Assembly: GCA_032718475.1 (NCBI GenBank)
Contig: JAUCBJ010001400.1
Span: 1 to 23,483 of the forward strand
DNA: 23,483 nt
Reading direction: 5' to 3'
From: Nemertoderma westbladi
Taxonomy: Eukaryota; Xenacoelomorpha; Nemertodermatida; Nemertodermatidae
Made by a program: the position numbers and the translations under genes
Shown here: positions 1-10,310 of the stretch, piece after piece
Position numbering within the stretch: the first letter of the stretch is position 1
Layout of the letters: every line of letters starts with the position of its first letter
The notes under the pieces: model-generated
Database searches by the model: none
What the model saw: only the letters and a program-made list of their open reading frames with translations
What the model was told of the DNA's origin: nothing

Positions 1-1056
1 CTAACAAAAATCAGGGAAGTTGAACTATTGTACCAGGCCAGCCACTGCAGTAAGCGTTGTATTTGTTTTAAAATAGGGGAGATTAACCGCATTACAGTAA
101 TTTAGTTGCTTGGCGTTTATTTTGGGGCCCAAAAAAGGGGCACAGTTGACTTTGTTACCCTTTGCATTTACTACCAGGTGTCAAGTTATGAGGTCAATTG
201 TGACTGATAACAGGGCAGCAGGGGTAAGTGGTGAAGTGTAGGCGCCTAGCTAAAAATTGTGCGGTGTGATTAGGCTAAGCCAAATAAGGGAGGTTCGGGA
301 GGTGCGTCCTGATTGTTACTACAGGATTAGCGCCCTAGTTTGTGAGCTTCTTTGTGAGGGTTCATTGGGTTTTATTTTGCTTTATTCATTCATGCCCTGA
401 TGGTTTGTTGTGGGATTAGCTTGGCGTTGAGAAATTAATATATATACCAAGTTTCGGCTTACTATCGTTACCTACGGTCTTGGGAGGTGAACGAAAATAA
501 GTTTTTATCATCACGGTACCGTATTTTATTTTCTCATCTCATTTTAACCCATTTCACAATTCCTACAGGTACATTTGTATAGCGAAGCCAAGGTTTACCC
601 TTTTTCCCTTACCTGCTGCTTGAGGAACAACGATACTTGCGTCAAACAAAAGCCAAAGGGTGATAAACATTATTTTGATCTATCTATGCCAAAACCCCCT
701 TACTAGAAACATACATTTTTACATTGCAAAACTATAAAACGATTTCATTCTAGAATATTTTCGGATAAAATTATGTAATATTGTTTTGGACCTCGCCACT
801 ATTTGAATAAAACTGCAGATCGGATCGAGTCGGGATTCCAACTGGATTACTGGGTTGTTGTAAAATAAATTATTTAACCGAGTGGGTATCTCGCATTATT
901 GCCAGAAAGTTGTAGAAAATTATCAAATTAAAATATTTAGATTTCCCTTTGTAGCGGGTGTTTTCTGCAATCATTACCGGTATGGATTTTAGCAGGGTTA
1001 TATGTGCTATTTGAGCACAAATAACTAGCTGCATTTGGATTTTCAACAGTATCGGA
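1..1056. other. Non-coding stretch at the expected 3' end of the gypsy element
   Basis: No reading frame here resembles a known protein. The gypsy element to the right runs on the minus strand and its last recognisable pol residues end near 1057, so its 3' untranslated region, polypurine tract and 3' LTR should lie in this stretch. I compared it by eye with the sequence right of the gag start (4560-6000) and found no matching pair, so no LTR is called. A minus-strand open frame at 870-1094 has no recognisable motif. Confidence 0.5.
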
Positions 1057-1992
1057 TTAGCTGCTGTTGGATTTATCAAGTCCATTGGTACCATTATTCT
1101 TCTCTATGGGTTGGAATGATTGAGGGGCATTGTCAGAAACACTGATTTCAGCTGTACGATCGCCACATGGGGCCAAGTCACAGAGCAATACAGTGAGTGG
1201 TCTCTCGACCACTAGTGAGACGAATGTGTGCGTATGTTGGATTTGCATCTAGGAGCTCCACATCGTCCAACATTGGGTTGTACTCACTATATCTAACATG
1301 ATGTCGGAGTAGAACAGGCCCTGGAGAACTCAGCCATGTTGGTAGCACCGTTCCACAGCCAGACTTACGTTGGTAATTAAATAAATGCTCATGTGGAGTT
1401 TCATTGATAGCTGTACACAACAAACTACGTATTATATCGGGTAGAACAGTTTCCCAGTGCGATATAGGGAGATTCTTAGACTTTAGTGCCAGATTTATTG
1501 CTTTCCAAACTACACCATTGTAATGTTTACATTGTCCAATACCACGCGGATTATATGGTGTTGTACGACTAGTAGCTATACCTCGCTGATGGAGAAATTG
1601 TACTATCTCTTGAGATAGGAAAGAAGATCCATAATCTGAATGAATATAATTAGGCATCCCAAAAATCGAGAATAATTGTGTGAAACATTTTATTACTGTT
1701 GTCGATGAGACATCAGAGCATGGGTAAACAAAGGATATTCGTCAACTATATTGAGGAAATAGTTATTCTTAGAGTTAGTAGGGAGAGGACCCTTGAAATC
1801 AACACTAAGTCTTTCATATGGTTGGAGAGCCTTGATTAACTGAGTGGGACATTGTGGATTATAAAACTGTGGTTTTAACTCAGCACAAATAGCACAAAAC
1901 AACATTTTATCATCTCTTTTACTTCTCCCACTGAATATGAAAGGTTCTTGCTCCATATGAAATGACACATCCGTGTTATTCCAGGATGACAA
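1057..1992 (-). pseudogene. Gypsy integrase, broken and catalytically damaged
   Basis: This would insert retroelement cDNA into chromosomes. Reading the minus strand from about 1992, a Cys-x2-Cys pair (CAIC) belongs to the HHCC zinc-binding domain, whose His side lies just upstream in another frame. The first catalytic Asp is in LSVDFKGPLP. After a frameshift near 1690 the second Asp follows in HSDYGSSF. The third catalytic position lies in GIGQCKHYNG, where the usual Glu is Lys (codon at 1526-1528). A last frameshift near 1230 leads to a C-terminal tail containing LCDLAPCG, which resembles the DLAPxG motif at the end of related animal gypsy pol proteins, ending at 1057. The fold assignment is secure and activity is ruled out. 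Confidence 0.85.
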
Positions 1993-2142
1993 AAAGCTTG
2001 GTGTATTTCGTTTAATTTATCTAATGATGTAGAAAAGCAGTATGCTCTAGTAAGTGTGTCTGGAACAACATTTTCATTACCAGGTCTGTAAACAACCGTA
2101 TAACAAAATGAAGAAAGCTCTAAGCGCCAACGTAGAATTTTG

Positions 2143-2430
2143 TCACTTAATCTTTCCAGCTTCTTTGTTATCGAACATGAATGAAACTGAGCGTTGATCA
2201 GTTATAAGAGTAAAGTGACGGCCCAGCAACAAGTATTTCCATTTGCGTAGTGCCTCTACAATGGCGTAAGCTTCTTTTTCTACTGCAGCATGATTTATTT
2301 CACTACCAGATAGTGTTTTGGAATGAAATGCGACTGGTCTACCCCCTTGGTTTAATTTTGCAGAAATTGCAAAGTCTAATGCATCTGTCTCAACAACAAA
2401 AGGAATAGACTCATCAATTGTTTGAAGCAT
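2143..2430 (-). pseudogene. Gypsy RNase H domain
   Basis: This domain would degrade the RNA strand of the RNA-DNA hybrid during reverse transcription. The 95-residue frame holds the three expected acidic motifs: an Asp in VETDALDFA, a Glu in AAVEKEAYAI and an Asp in LITDQRSV. It also has the typical RKWKYLLLGRHF segment. Codons resembling the RNase H to integrase connection (VVYRPGNENVVPDTLTR) continue past the stop at 2143 in a different frame, which places a frameshift at about 2145. It is joined to the RT by another frameshift near 2430-2500. Confidence 0.85.
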
Positions 2431-3265
2431 AGCATCTGCTAGTGTCTCTTTCAGATATTGAAATGATTCTACAGCTTCTGCTGATAAAGGTAAATGGGTA
2501 GTTTTTTATCAAGGGGCAAATTTTGTCAAAATAATGTGAGATCCATTGAGCATAATATGCAAACAAACCTATTATACGACGTAGGGCTGGTAATGTTTGA
2601 GGAATAGGAAGGTCCATCGACGCTTTGACACGCTCTGGGTTTGGTTTAATTCTACCATAAGATACTGTATATCCAAGTAAGTCAACAGATGATATATTGT
2701 ATGTACATTTGCTATCATTAAATGTAAGATTGGCCTTAGCTGCTGTTTCTTTAAATAAAGCCAGATTTCTATCATGCTCCTCTTGGGTTGCACCACAAAC
2801 TGTAATGTTATCTAAGTACGCAAATGTTGCCTCAAGGTGATTATTATCAATAATTTCATCAATCTTACGTTGGAACTCAGGTACAGCATTGGTTAATCCA
2901 AATGTTATTCTAGTAAACTGGTACAATTTACCCCCGGACTCAAAAGCAGTATATTCTCTATCCTCTACAGGAAGTTCTATTTGGTGGTATGCACTTTTTA
3001 AATCTAGAGTGCTGTATAAACGATACTTAGCAACATTATTAACAACTGTATCCATACGTGGGAGTGGATAGGCATCTAATTCAGTAAATCTATTAATGGT
3101 CTGACTGTAATCAATACACATCCTGGGCTTATGGGTTTCATCTCTACTAACAAGTGTTTGTGCGCGCCATGGTGATTTACTTGGTTCTATTATGCCATCT
3201 TCTAGGAGTTTCATAGTTTCACTCTGTATAAACTTGCTGTCTGCCTCACTGTAGTGGCGGGATTT
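2414..3265 (-). pseudogene. Gypsy reverse transcriptase (YLDN variant)
   Basis: This is the polymerase domain of the retroelement. Recognisable blocks in order are GIIEPSKSPWRAQ, the R-M-C-I-D-Y segment, LDLKSAYHQIEL (motif A, catalytic Asp), FGLTNAVPEFQR (motif B) and FAYLDNITVCG (motif C, at 2807-2818), followed by EEHDRNL and LLGYTVSYGRIKPNPERV. The second Asp of the usual YxDD box is Asn. The codons before the ATG at 3214 still look coding (YSEADSKFI), so the real domain starts further upstream and meets protease through a frameshift near 3260. The frame decays after 2500. Confidence 0.9.
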
Positions 3266-4125
3266 TGAGCTATAGGTCGACAGTTTGGACTAAGATGGGA
3301 AAACAATCTTAGTGGTTTTGTGTTCATTGTTCCCAGGGAACATACTTGTAGAGTAGGTTTAGGACCACCAAGGTTTAAAACAATTGATTTGTGCTGTCTC
3401 AAAAAATCAACACCCAAAATAACCTGACAGACAAGATTATTCAAAATATATAGCTTGGTGTCTATGTATTGGTTCCCAAAAACAGATAGATTAACAATAC
3501 AATAACCACATACCTCTACTTTACATGAAGTGGATGCCATATCTACCACACCTATGGTAGGTAGAAACTTCAGAGAATGCGATGAAGCGAATGATTTACT
3601 GACATAACCTTGATCTGAACCACTGTCGATCAATGCTCGAGCATGTTTTCCATTAACATAGACTTCTGTAATAAATCGCGAATTCGACGAGATTGATGAA
3701 ATAGATAGAGCCGCCAATGTGGGCTCGTCCTCATGTAGGATTGCAGAAGCAGAGGTAGACTGAGGACCGCGCTGATGCATTGAATTGCAAACTTTTGCAA
3801 AATGTCCACGTTTTCCACATTTATTACAATTGTAATTTGCAGCAGGGCAGTGGATTCTCGGGTGACGCTGATTGCCGCAGAAGAAACACTTGCCAGTACT
3901 GGAGCGGACTGCAGCAGTCGATGTTGTCTGTTGGTCGATACGAGGAGGAATGTCTGGGCTTGGGTTTGGAATATAAACATTGCGTTCACTGACACGACGC
4001 CGCACTGCTGTTGAATTTAAACTTATACCACTCACGACGTCTAGAGACTGATAACTGTCGGAACTCCTCTGTGCGATATCCAATGCCCTAGCTTGATCCT
4101 ATGCTGTTTGTAAATCTAACATTTA
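3211..4125 (-). pseudogene. Gypsy Gag C-terminus (two zinc knuckles) and aspartic protease
   Basis: Counting residues from 4083, the frame has two CCHC zinc knuckles of exact C-x2-C-x4-H-x4-C spacing (residues 66-79 and 86-99), which would bind the element RNA. A retroviral-type aspartic protease follows, with the active site LIDSGSDQG (Asp153) and the downstream ILGVDFL element near residue 222. Gag and protease are therefore in one frame. Two in-frame stops, TAA at 4123-4125 and TAG at 4099-4101, separate it from the upstream gag piece, and the frame is lost before RT near 3260. Confidence 0.88.
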
Positions 4126-4558
4126 ATTTTCTAGCAGACGTTGACGAATAACGTTCGATTTTAAACCATTAATAAATGCATAATGCACTGCCTCTTCTCG
4201 GTATTGTTCTGCAGTTACTGCTTTATAATTACAATCTTTACTTAGTTCCTTTAGAACTTGAAGAAACTCATCCAATGACTCACTCGGTTGTTGTTTACGC
4301 ATATTTAGTGTATGACAGGCAAACACCTCATTCTTAGGTTTAATATATAAATTTGAAAGTAAATTGACAGCCGAGTCGTAGTTGCCGCATTCAGCAATAT
4401 ATTCATAAACTGTAGGTGCCAGATAATTGATTAGCCTGTCTAACTTATTCGGCCCATGTCATTCCATAGCCATTAAGAAATTCTGAAACTTCTTTGGCTG
4501 CTGTAGTTGTGTTTGGATTTATATCGAATTTTTCGGGGCAGAAAAACTTATCCATCAT
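4126..4558 (-). pseudogene. Gypsy Gag N-terminal part
   Basis: Tandem ATG codons at 4558 and 4555 on the minus strand open a gag frame (MMDKFFCPEKFDIN...). It stops at a TAA (4445-4447) and continues in another frame, with motifs typical of animal gypsy Gag such as DKLxxLIxYL, YDSAVNLL, FACHTLNMRKQQPSESLDEF and a Cys-Asn-Tyr segment. The stretch around 4450 appears to have lost a short internal piece, because the Trp-rich segment usually found between the two blocks is missing. The same frame runs through two stops into the zinc-knuckle region. Confidence 0.75.
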
Positions 4559-4706
4559 CAGATAATTAAGCTAATTAAATTGTTGTAAGCCAGAGTCAGT
4601 GATAAATAATGAATAGATTAATGCTTCAGTACTATCGGCTTTAATTAGCTTAATTACACTCACTATATAATATAATACATTATAACGGTATACAGTTAGT
4701 ATTAGA

Positions 4707-4771
4707 CCTACAACAGTACTACACCTACAACAGTATAAGACTACCGGTACTACACCTACAACAGTACTACA
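4707..4771. repeat. Three 17-bp repeats in the gypsy leader
   Basis: The unit CCTACAACAGTACTACA occurs at 4707-4723, a close variant follows at 4724-4740, and a third lies at 4755-4771 after a 14-bp spacer containing CTACCGGTACTACA. They sit upstream of the gag start on the minus strand, where the 5' leader or the edge of the 5' LTR should be. They could be a leader or promoter repeat of the element or simple local duplication. Confidence 0.6.
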
Positions 4772-4817
4772 ACACAGTATTGATATCAACCAAGTATATT
4801 CATAACACTGTGCATTA

Positions 4818-4930
4818 TAGATAGATAGATTTATTTATACATTATGTAAAAACAATAACAAATACACCAAACAATGTACCGGTATAAAGGTATTGTCCAA
4901 CATAACATATAGGATTACCCCTAAAGCTTT
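4818..4930 (-). mobile_element. 3'-end fragment of the same LINE family as 7903-11645
   Basis: An AGAT tetranucleotide tail (4818-4830) followed by 100 bp (4831-4930) matches 7923-8022, the 3' untranslated end of the LINE, with two mismatches by my count. Similarity stops abruptly at about 4931. This is the expected form of a severely 5'-truncated LINE insertion in the minus orientation. I found no target duplication around it. It sits against the right edge of the gypsy element. Confidence 0.85.
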
Positions 4931-6078
4931 GCAGCTTATTTCCAAGCTGTGATGTAACATTGTAATCAATACAGCTGTAATCTAAAAGCTGTTGTATTTA
5001 ATTAAAATCGTTATTGACCAATAATGATTTTACATTTTAGGGGTAGCAATTCAGCAGATATTTTGACAATTTATGGGTAGATTTTGTTGATCAAATGGCG
5101 TTAAAAAGAACAAAATGCAGATAAATTTCTGGAAAATATCGTGTTGCAACGTCCGGAGTGGTGCTCGTTCCGAAACACTAAAAAACGTTAAGGAAAGTTG
5201 TGACGTGTCGATTTTCTATAGCTGTACAAACAGACAAACAAACTGAGCATTTTTATATATGTAGGATTATGATTAAAAATTGACAATATTTAAAGTGATA
5301 GTGAGTCACGAAAGAAACTGATATCACATTTCTCTCCCGTCGATTGTGTCTGTGAACAATCTTACTAATAAAATCCTGCTAATAATGAAAGATATGATCC
5401 AGGATAATTGGAAATTAAATTAATTAATTGTCAGCGACATTGAGCTGAGCTGAGGATACATTGGGCTCCCTCTAGTGATTTAGCTGCAAATTCTAGATCC
5501 AAGCTGAATTTACTCGACATATGGGCCCTACAGGAGTCGTTAGCATCACACCATCTTCAATGTTAAGGTCTACCACTGGACATGCGTAGGGGAATTGTTC
5601 CATATCCGGTTGATAATTTACATATAAATTAAAGAGTGGGGACGGGATCTATCTATTAAGGCCACAGTACACCCCCCCCCCCCCCCTTGTCAAAATTTCC
5701 TAATATTTTTTTCTAATCGAATTTAGTGCAGAATTTTATGGTGAATCTAAATATGTAAAAAATATTTTCTGAATGTTTTTACTTCTCGCAATATACTGTA
5801 TGTGTACAAAGATAATGACATTGTGCGATATTGGTATAAGTAAATAAACATATGGAACATATTTGTGAACATTTTATACAAACAGTATTTGTTGCCTAGC
5901 CACATTTATAGTCTTTGTCAATTTGAACACTTAGAGGGAAATTTAAATTAGCAATTTGGTGTAGTGCATGTCTGCATGTTGGTTACTGAAGGAGGCTATT
6001 TGATACCATTATTACTGTATTCCATAATTGTATTCCTTCATATTTTATACTGCTTATTTTACGATTTGCAAATACTGA
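4931..6078. other. Non-coding stretch between gypsy and MULE remnants
   Basis: AT-rich sequence with no open frame resembling a protein. It includes a run of 15 C (5672-5686) and, at about 5219-5270, a segment with repeated ACAAAC followed by TTTTATATATGTAGGAT. That segment looks like the 3' tail of some invertebrate RTE-type or SINE retroposons. The 5' flank and non-coding start of the MULE copy probably occupies the right end. Nothing else could be assigned. Confidence 0.5.
5672..5686. repeat. Homopolymer run of 15 C
   Basis: Fifteen consecutive C on the plus strand follow GGCCACAGTACA. The run has no coding context and no partner repeat nearby. It may be length-polymorphic or affected by sequencing error. 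Confidence 0.9.
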
Positions 6079-7162
6079 AATAATCGTAGATCAAAACGCT
6101 ACTCCCAAATTGTCAATATTACTCAAAAGCGCAGTGCTAGTGGTTCCTATTTACCCAAGAAGAGAACAAAAACTGTCACAGAAAGTAAGTTACTAGGTCG
6201 GAGTGATATTGCTGATTGTGACGGGTCGAGTGGCGATGAGAATAGGCCTAACCTTACAGGTACCAATACCAGTATTGCCGGTAACAGTGATACGTGCAAT
6301 AGCTCTGAGTCTACTTCAAATCTTGAAGTTGCTGCTATGGGTCCATTTGGATTCATACTTTTGAAGGTAAAAAATGTAGTTGAACATACTAAAGCTGTTC
6401 ATGTCATATCAGGGTGTACAGGGAATATAATTGTTGAGCGGTTGAAGCCTATTGGGATTCAGACAAACTATTCATTTTTACCTGTAACTTATGTGCATTG
6501 GATGTATATATATTGGCAATTCTGTAATGCCTGACATTGTGAATAGGAAACCTTATGACAATGAAGCGGTTGATTTGAATGATAAACTATCCTATGCTAT
6601 GATGGAAATGGGACAAGGTTTGGAAGGATTATTTACATTGACTGAGATACTGAACATGCCCAATTCAACTTCAAAATCAGCACATCAAGGTCGCCAAACA
6701 AAACTGTTTACAGTTTGTAAAGAGGTTATTCAAGTTGAACTCGTAAAGGCTGGGCAACAACTCTCTGAAGGTAAGACTAATATTTCAACACCGATTTCAT
6801 ATGATGGTACCTGGTCTAAACGGGGATTTACCACAAATTTCGGTTGTGGGTTCGCCATTTCCATGGTTACTGGTAAAGTACTGGACTATGGCATTCGTTC
6901 AAAGCTATGTGAATCATGTACCTTTTGTCCATTTGCAAAAAATAGCCCAGAGTATGCAGAATGGTCAGAGAAGCATAGTGCTGATTGTAAAGGTATATTT
7001 TAAAGGTCAAGTGGAAGCATTGAGGCAGATATAGCAGTAGAAATTCTTACACGATCAAAGAATAATCTTGCGAATAAAGAGTATGGTTTGCGGTTTAGTC
7101 AAATGATTTGTGATGGTGACAGTAAGTCATTTGATAAAGTCTGGGACACATGGTGTTTGTGA
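6079..7162 (+). pseudogene. Mutator-like (MULE) transposase remnant
   Basis: The DNA transposase would cut and insert a MULE transposon. The frame is open from 6079, without an obvious ATG at its start, to a TGA at 6532-6534. A Cys-x2-Cys zinc pair (FTCNLC, near 6480) is in a shifted frame, and coding resumes in the 6491 frame. Recognisable there are LNDKLSYAMMEMGQGLEGL and then SYDGTWSKRGFT, which I recognise as the hallmark of the Mutator-like transposase domain of invertebrate MULEs (Pfam 'Mutator' type), followed by a Cys cluster (CESCTFCPF) and ICDGDSKSFDKV. A TAA at 7001-7003 interrupts this frame, which ends at 7162. No terminal inverted repeats were found. Confidence 0.75.
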
Positions 7163-7367
7163 ATCATGTTCAAATTATCATGGTATGAATTCTGCGAAAA
7201 GAAACGAGTTTGACTTGAGTGAGGAAGGTCGAGTATTTAGTACTGTAGTATGTGGTGTTTTTCCTAAACATTGCAAAACCCATCATAATCTGTGTGTGCA
7301 ATGGTTGCAGGAGGAAATGGAAATGGGTTTTATCATCAATATACACATAGTGGCAGAAGCGTTCTAA
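7110..7367 (+). pseudogene. Short unassigned open frame after the MULE remnant
   Basis: This 85-codon frame overlaps the end of the MULE core in another frame. It contains a plausible protein-like segment (NEFDLSEEGRVFSTVVCGVF, then several Cys and His residues). It could be the frameshifted continuation of the transposase, but I do not recognise a MULE C-terminal motif in it, and a competing frame has VFVNHVQ, which resembles the usual continuation. Treat it as possible residual coding sequence only. Confidence 0.3.
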
Positions 7368-7902
7368 TCTAGTTAGTTAGTAGCATCTGGAAGGAAGTAA
7401 GTACCAATAGCTAGTTCCTGAGAAATTAATGTGACAAAACATTATGTTGAGAAAATGTCTACAAACCAATATGTTATGTAGAATAATATGACTGCAGACC
7501 ATCAACAGGCTGCGCTGCGTCTTTGTTGGGATAGTTATCCCTTGGCAGTTCTCCACCAGTCTACCGCTAGTGGGCTGAAATGAAAACATTTGAGAAATAT
7601 CTGAAATGAAAACCTTCAGCCCTTTCGTATTATTGTTTATAATCCTCTCTTTCTGGTTGATACCTGGCACATATATTCTAGACCTCTGACTGCGTTTTTG
7701 TGAGGCTTTAAATCGACTGCAGTTACCCCGTCTGCCTCCAATGTATACTGTAGGTGATAAAGTGATTAGGGGACATCTGCTTATAATTTGCTTATAATTC
7801 TTTCGAGTTGACACTGAACATAAGACAGTTTATGTGATGTGCTGCGCATGCCTCATTTCGTGTTCTCTTATGATGTATGTTATAATGTACTACAAAACAA
7901 TT
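7368..7902. other. Unassigned stretch between MULE and LINE
   Basis: No recognisable protein is seen. A minus-strand open frame of 145 codons (7377-7814) starts at GTG and has no motif I know. The right end (7896-7902, AACAATT) is a candidate target-site duplication of the LINE that begins at 7903. Confidence 0.4.
7896..7902. repeat. Candidate left target-site duplication of the LINE (AACAATT)
   Basis: It matches 11646-11652. Seven bases is short for a LINE duplication and AT-rich, so chance is possible. Support comes from its position directly against the AGAT tail. Confidence 0.4.
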
Positions 7903-8225
7903 AGATAGATAGATAGATAGATTTATTTATACATTATGTAAAAACAATAACAAATACACAAAACAATGTCCCGGTATAAAGGTATTGTCCAACATAACAT
8001 ATAGGATTACCCCTAAAGCTTTCCAAGGGGGTCCTTTATGTTACTTGGTTACAAATACAATATTACACTACGCTAACCTAAAACCAATATAAAACGTAAT
8101 TACACTATGTACATGTACAACTTTACCGAGAGCGTGACAATGTCCGACTCAACGATAAAGATGTAATGTACAGAACAATTTATTATAAAACGTAATTACA
8201 ATATAAATAGTAAATAATTAATAAA
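7903..8225 (-). other. LINE 3' UTR and (AGAT)n tail
   Basis: It lies between the pol stop at 8226 and the tetranucleotide tail at 7903-7922 (TATC repeat on the sense strand). CR1/L2-group elements typically end in short tandem repeats rather than poly(A), which fits. The last ~100 bp recur at 4831-4930, showing that the family uses this sequence as its 3' terminus, probably for recognition by its own reverse transcriptase. Confidence 0.8.
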
Positions 8226-9677
8226 CTAATAACTTACTGTAGGACTATTGTACCTATTTTTACATTGCACACGGAGGTGAGATTTAACTGCAGATTTAAA
8301 AGAATGTTGATTATTTAGGTTTTTAATTTCATTAGGCAGAGCGTTCCAATTTTTAATACCGTTAAAAAAGAAAGTATCAGATTCAAAGGATTTACTATTC
8401 GGGAGGTAGAAGTTTGAAGCACTAGCTCTAGTACTGTAAGAGTGTGTATCGCGTACTCTGTTGAATTTTTGTTTTAGGTAATTGGGACATTTACCATTAT
8501 ACACTTTATGCACATGGTTAAGGCGTAGGTGCTTAACTCTTCTATCTAAGTTAAGTAGTCCAGATTCAGAAAAGTCATCTGGAGTTAGGTGGTGCCTAGG
8601 TTTGTAGTCTTTAATAAATCGTACTACTTTATTCTGAGCTACTTGTAATTTACATTTAAGCTGTTTGGTTAAGCCTTCATACTAAGAAGAGCACGCATAG
8701 TCCATGTGACACTGTATTAAAGAAGAGCAAAGTAACTTGCGGGAGTCGGTGTTCAAACTATTTTTAGTTCTGTATAGAAACCTTTCTCCTGATAAGCAGT
8801 TATCCAATGTGGCGCCTAAATATTTAACTTCCTTTTTATTTTCAATCTTATGTCCATTACTAGTGACTTCAAACTTAGTTACCTTCTTTAACTTTCTTTT
8901 GGAACCAAACAAAATACTTTGAGTCTTACCGTAGTGAATGGATAGCTTATTATCAACCAACCACTCATTACAGGATTCTAGAACTGCACTTAACTTTTGG
9001 GAAATATGGATAGGATCTTTATGAGAGAAAATAAGAGCACTGTCGTCGGCATATAAAATGAGTTTAAAATCGGGATCTATACTACTTATCATATCATTTA
9101 CATAGCATACAAAAAGCAGAGGACCTAATATACTACCTTGCGGTACACCACAGGTAATCTCTTGTACAGTAGTCTGCGATTTGCTAATGACTACAGTTTG
9201 ACCTCTGTCTGACAGGTAGGACTTGAACCAGTCTATAGAACCTACACCCATCAGGCCTAACTTTCCAAGCAGAATTTCGTGATCTACAGTATCGAAAGCC
9301 TTTTGTAGGTCCAACATTACCATACCAGTATATAAACCCTTTGCGTTATTACATCTAATTGTATCAGTTAAGTTAATAAGGCAGGTGTCTGTAGAATATG
9401 ATTTACGAAAACCGGACTGAAGTTCATAGATCAGATTTAGCCTACTAAGATGTGCTTCCAGCTGTAGAAAAACAGAACGTTCTAGAATTTTATATACAAT
9501 ACTTAAGATACTAACAGGTCTGTAATTACAGGGTTCTACTTTACTATTCTTTTTATACAGAGGAACAACCTTAGCTAATTTCAGTTCGTCTGGTACTATA
9601 GTATCTACGATAGAGTAATTAATAATAAAAGTAATGGGCTTCAGCCCATTACTGTACTTTAAGTACTTCAGCAACAT
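8226..9677 (-). pseudogene. LINE reverse transcriptase and C-terminal domain
   Basis: This frame would make cDNA at the nicked target site. Motifs in order are [48 protein letters not shown] (motif A), [15 protein letters not shown] (motif B), [10 protein letters not shown] (catalytic YADD at 9042-9053) and [11 protein letters not shown] single TAG at 8682-8684, where related proteins commonly have Trp, interrupts it. The same frame then runs to the stop at 8226 and includes NRVRDTHSYSTR and FNGIKNWNALPNEIKN, typical of the CR1/L2 C-terminal region. It joins the upstream piece through a frameshift near 9660. Confidence 0.92.
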
Positions 9678-10310
9678 CCTTAAGAAAACGGGCAGGTATT
9701 AGGTCTAGACCGGTACTTTTTGAGGCTGATAGGCTAAGTAGATTTTGAAAAACGAAATCCACAAAAAAGGGTTTTAAAAATAACTTTTCTGAATTTTGTA
9801 ACTTTTCTAAATAAAAATTATTTAGAGTTTCGGACCCTATACTATATTTATTACTTGATAACGGTAACTTCTTAACTAAATTAGAGGCAACATTAGTAAA
9901 ATAATTATTAAATAAATTACTAACTAGAGTAAGATCATGAATCAGCTCACCGTTATCTTGCAGAACAATATTCGATTTAGATTTAAGGTTTTTATAACCT
10001 AAAGATTTTAGGGTAGACCATTGACTTTTAGGATTATCTTTATTCTCACTTATTTTGTTGTACAAATATTCAGATTTCGCTTTTTTTATTTCCCGTTGGA
10101 CAAGGTTTCTATATTTGCAGTAATTATTATAATCAGCTAAAACACGGTATTTCCTAAATTTATACAAATAGTTATCTCTTTCTCTGATATTACTAAGAAC
10201 ACCCGAGGTCATCCAGGGCTCAGTGCGTTATTTAAGACTAATTTCTTTAATTGGTGCTACAGTATTAAGTGCCTTTAAAAATATATCTTTAAAAACAGTG
10301 TCGCAAGGTT
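9649..10310 (-). pseudogene. LINE linker and N-terminal RT region
   Basis: This frame joins the endonuclease to the polymerase. Upstream of the ATG at 10212 it is open to about 10310, apart from a TAA at 10228-10230 set in a K-[stop]-R-T-E-P-W-M context where a sense codon is expected. The residues resemble the segment between endonuclease and RT in CR1/L2-group elements, including the Tyr/Lys-rich YRNLVQREIKKAKSEYL and [15 protein letters not shown]. Frameshifts separate it from both neighbours. Confidence 0.8.

Larger units (their letters stand above)
1057..4800 (-). mobile_element. Decayed Ty3/gypsy LTR retrotransposon
   Basis: On the minus strand the window reads, in order, gag, two CCHC zinc knuckles, aspartic protease, reverse transcriptase, RNase H, integrase zinc-binding domain and integrase core. 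The RT-RNase H-integrase order is diagnostic of Ty3/gypsy (Metaviridae-type) elements rather than Ty1/copia. The coding sequence is spread over several frames, with at least four frameshifts and several in-frame stops, so this copy is dead. No LTR pair or primer binding site could be identified. The right edge is set loosely at the leader, next to the LINE fragment that starts at 4818. No envelope-like frame was seen. Confidence 0.85.

Noticed and set aside
4571-4789. 72-codon minus-strand frame upstream of gypsy gag
   Set aside because: Most of it is translated from the 17-bp leader repeats (VVG/CCRCSTVVG), so it is not a protein gene.
4932-6078. 5' LTR of the gypsy element
   Set aside because: No stretch here matches anything in 1-1056, and no TG...CA pair or tRNA primer site could be placed.
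7377-7814. 145-codon minus-strand open frame
   Set aside because: It starts at GTG, shows no motif or domain and has no context. Length alone is not enough in AT-rich DNA.
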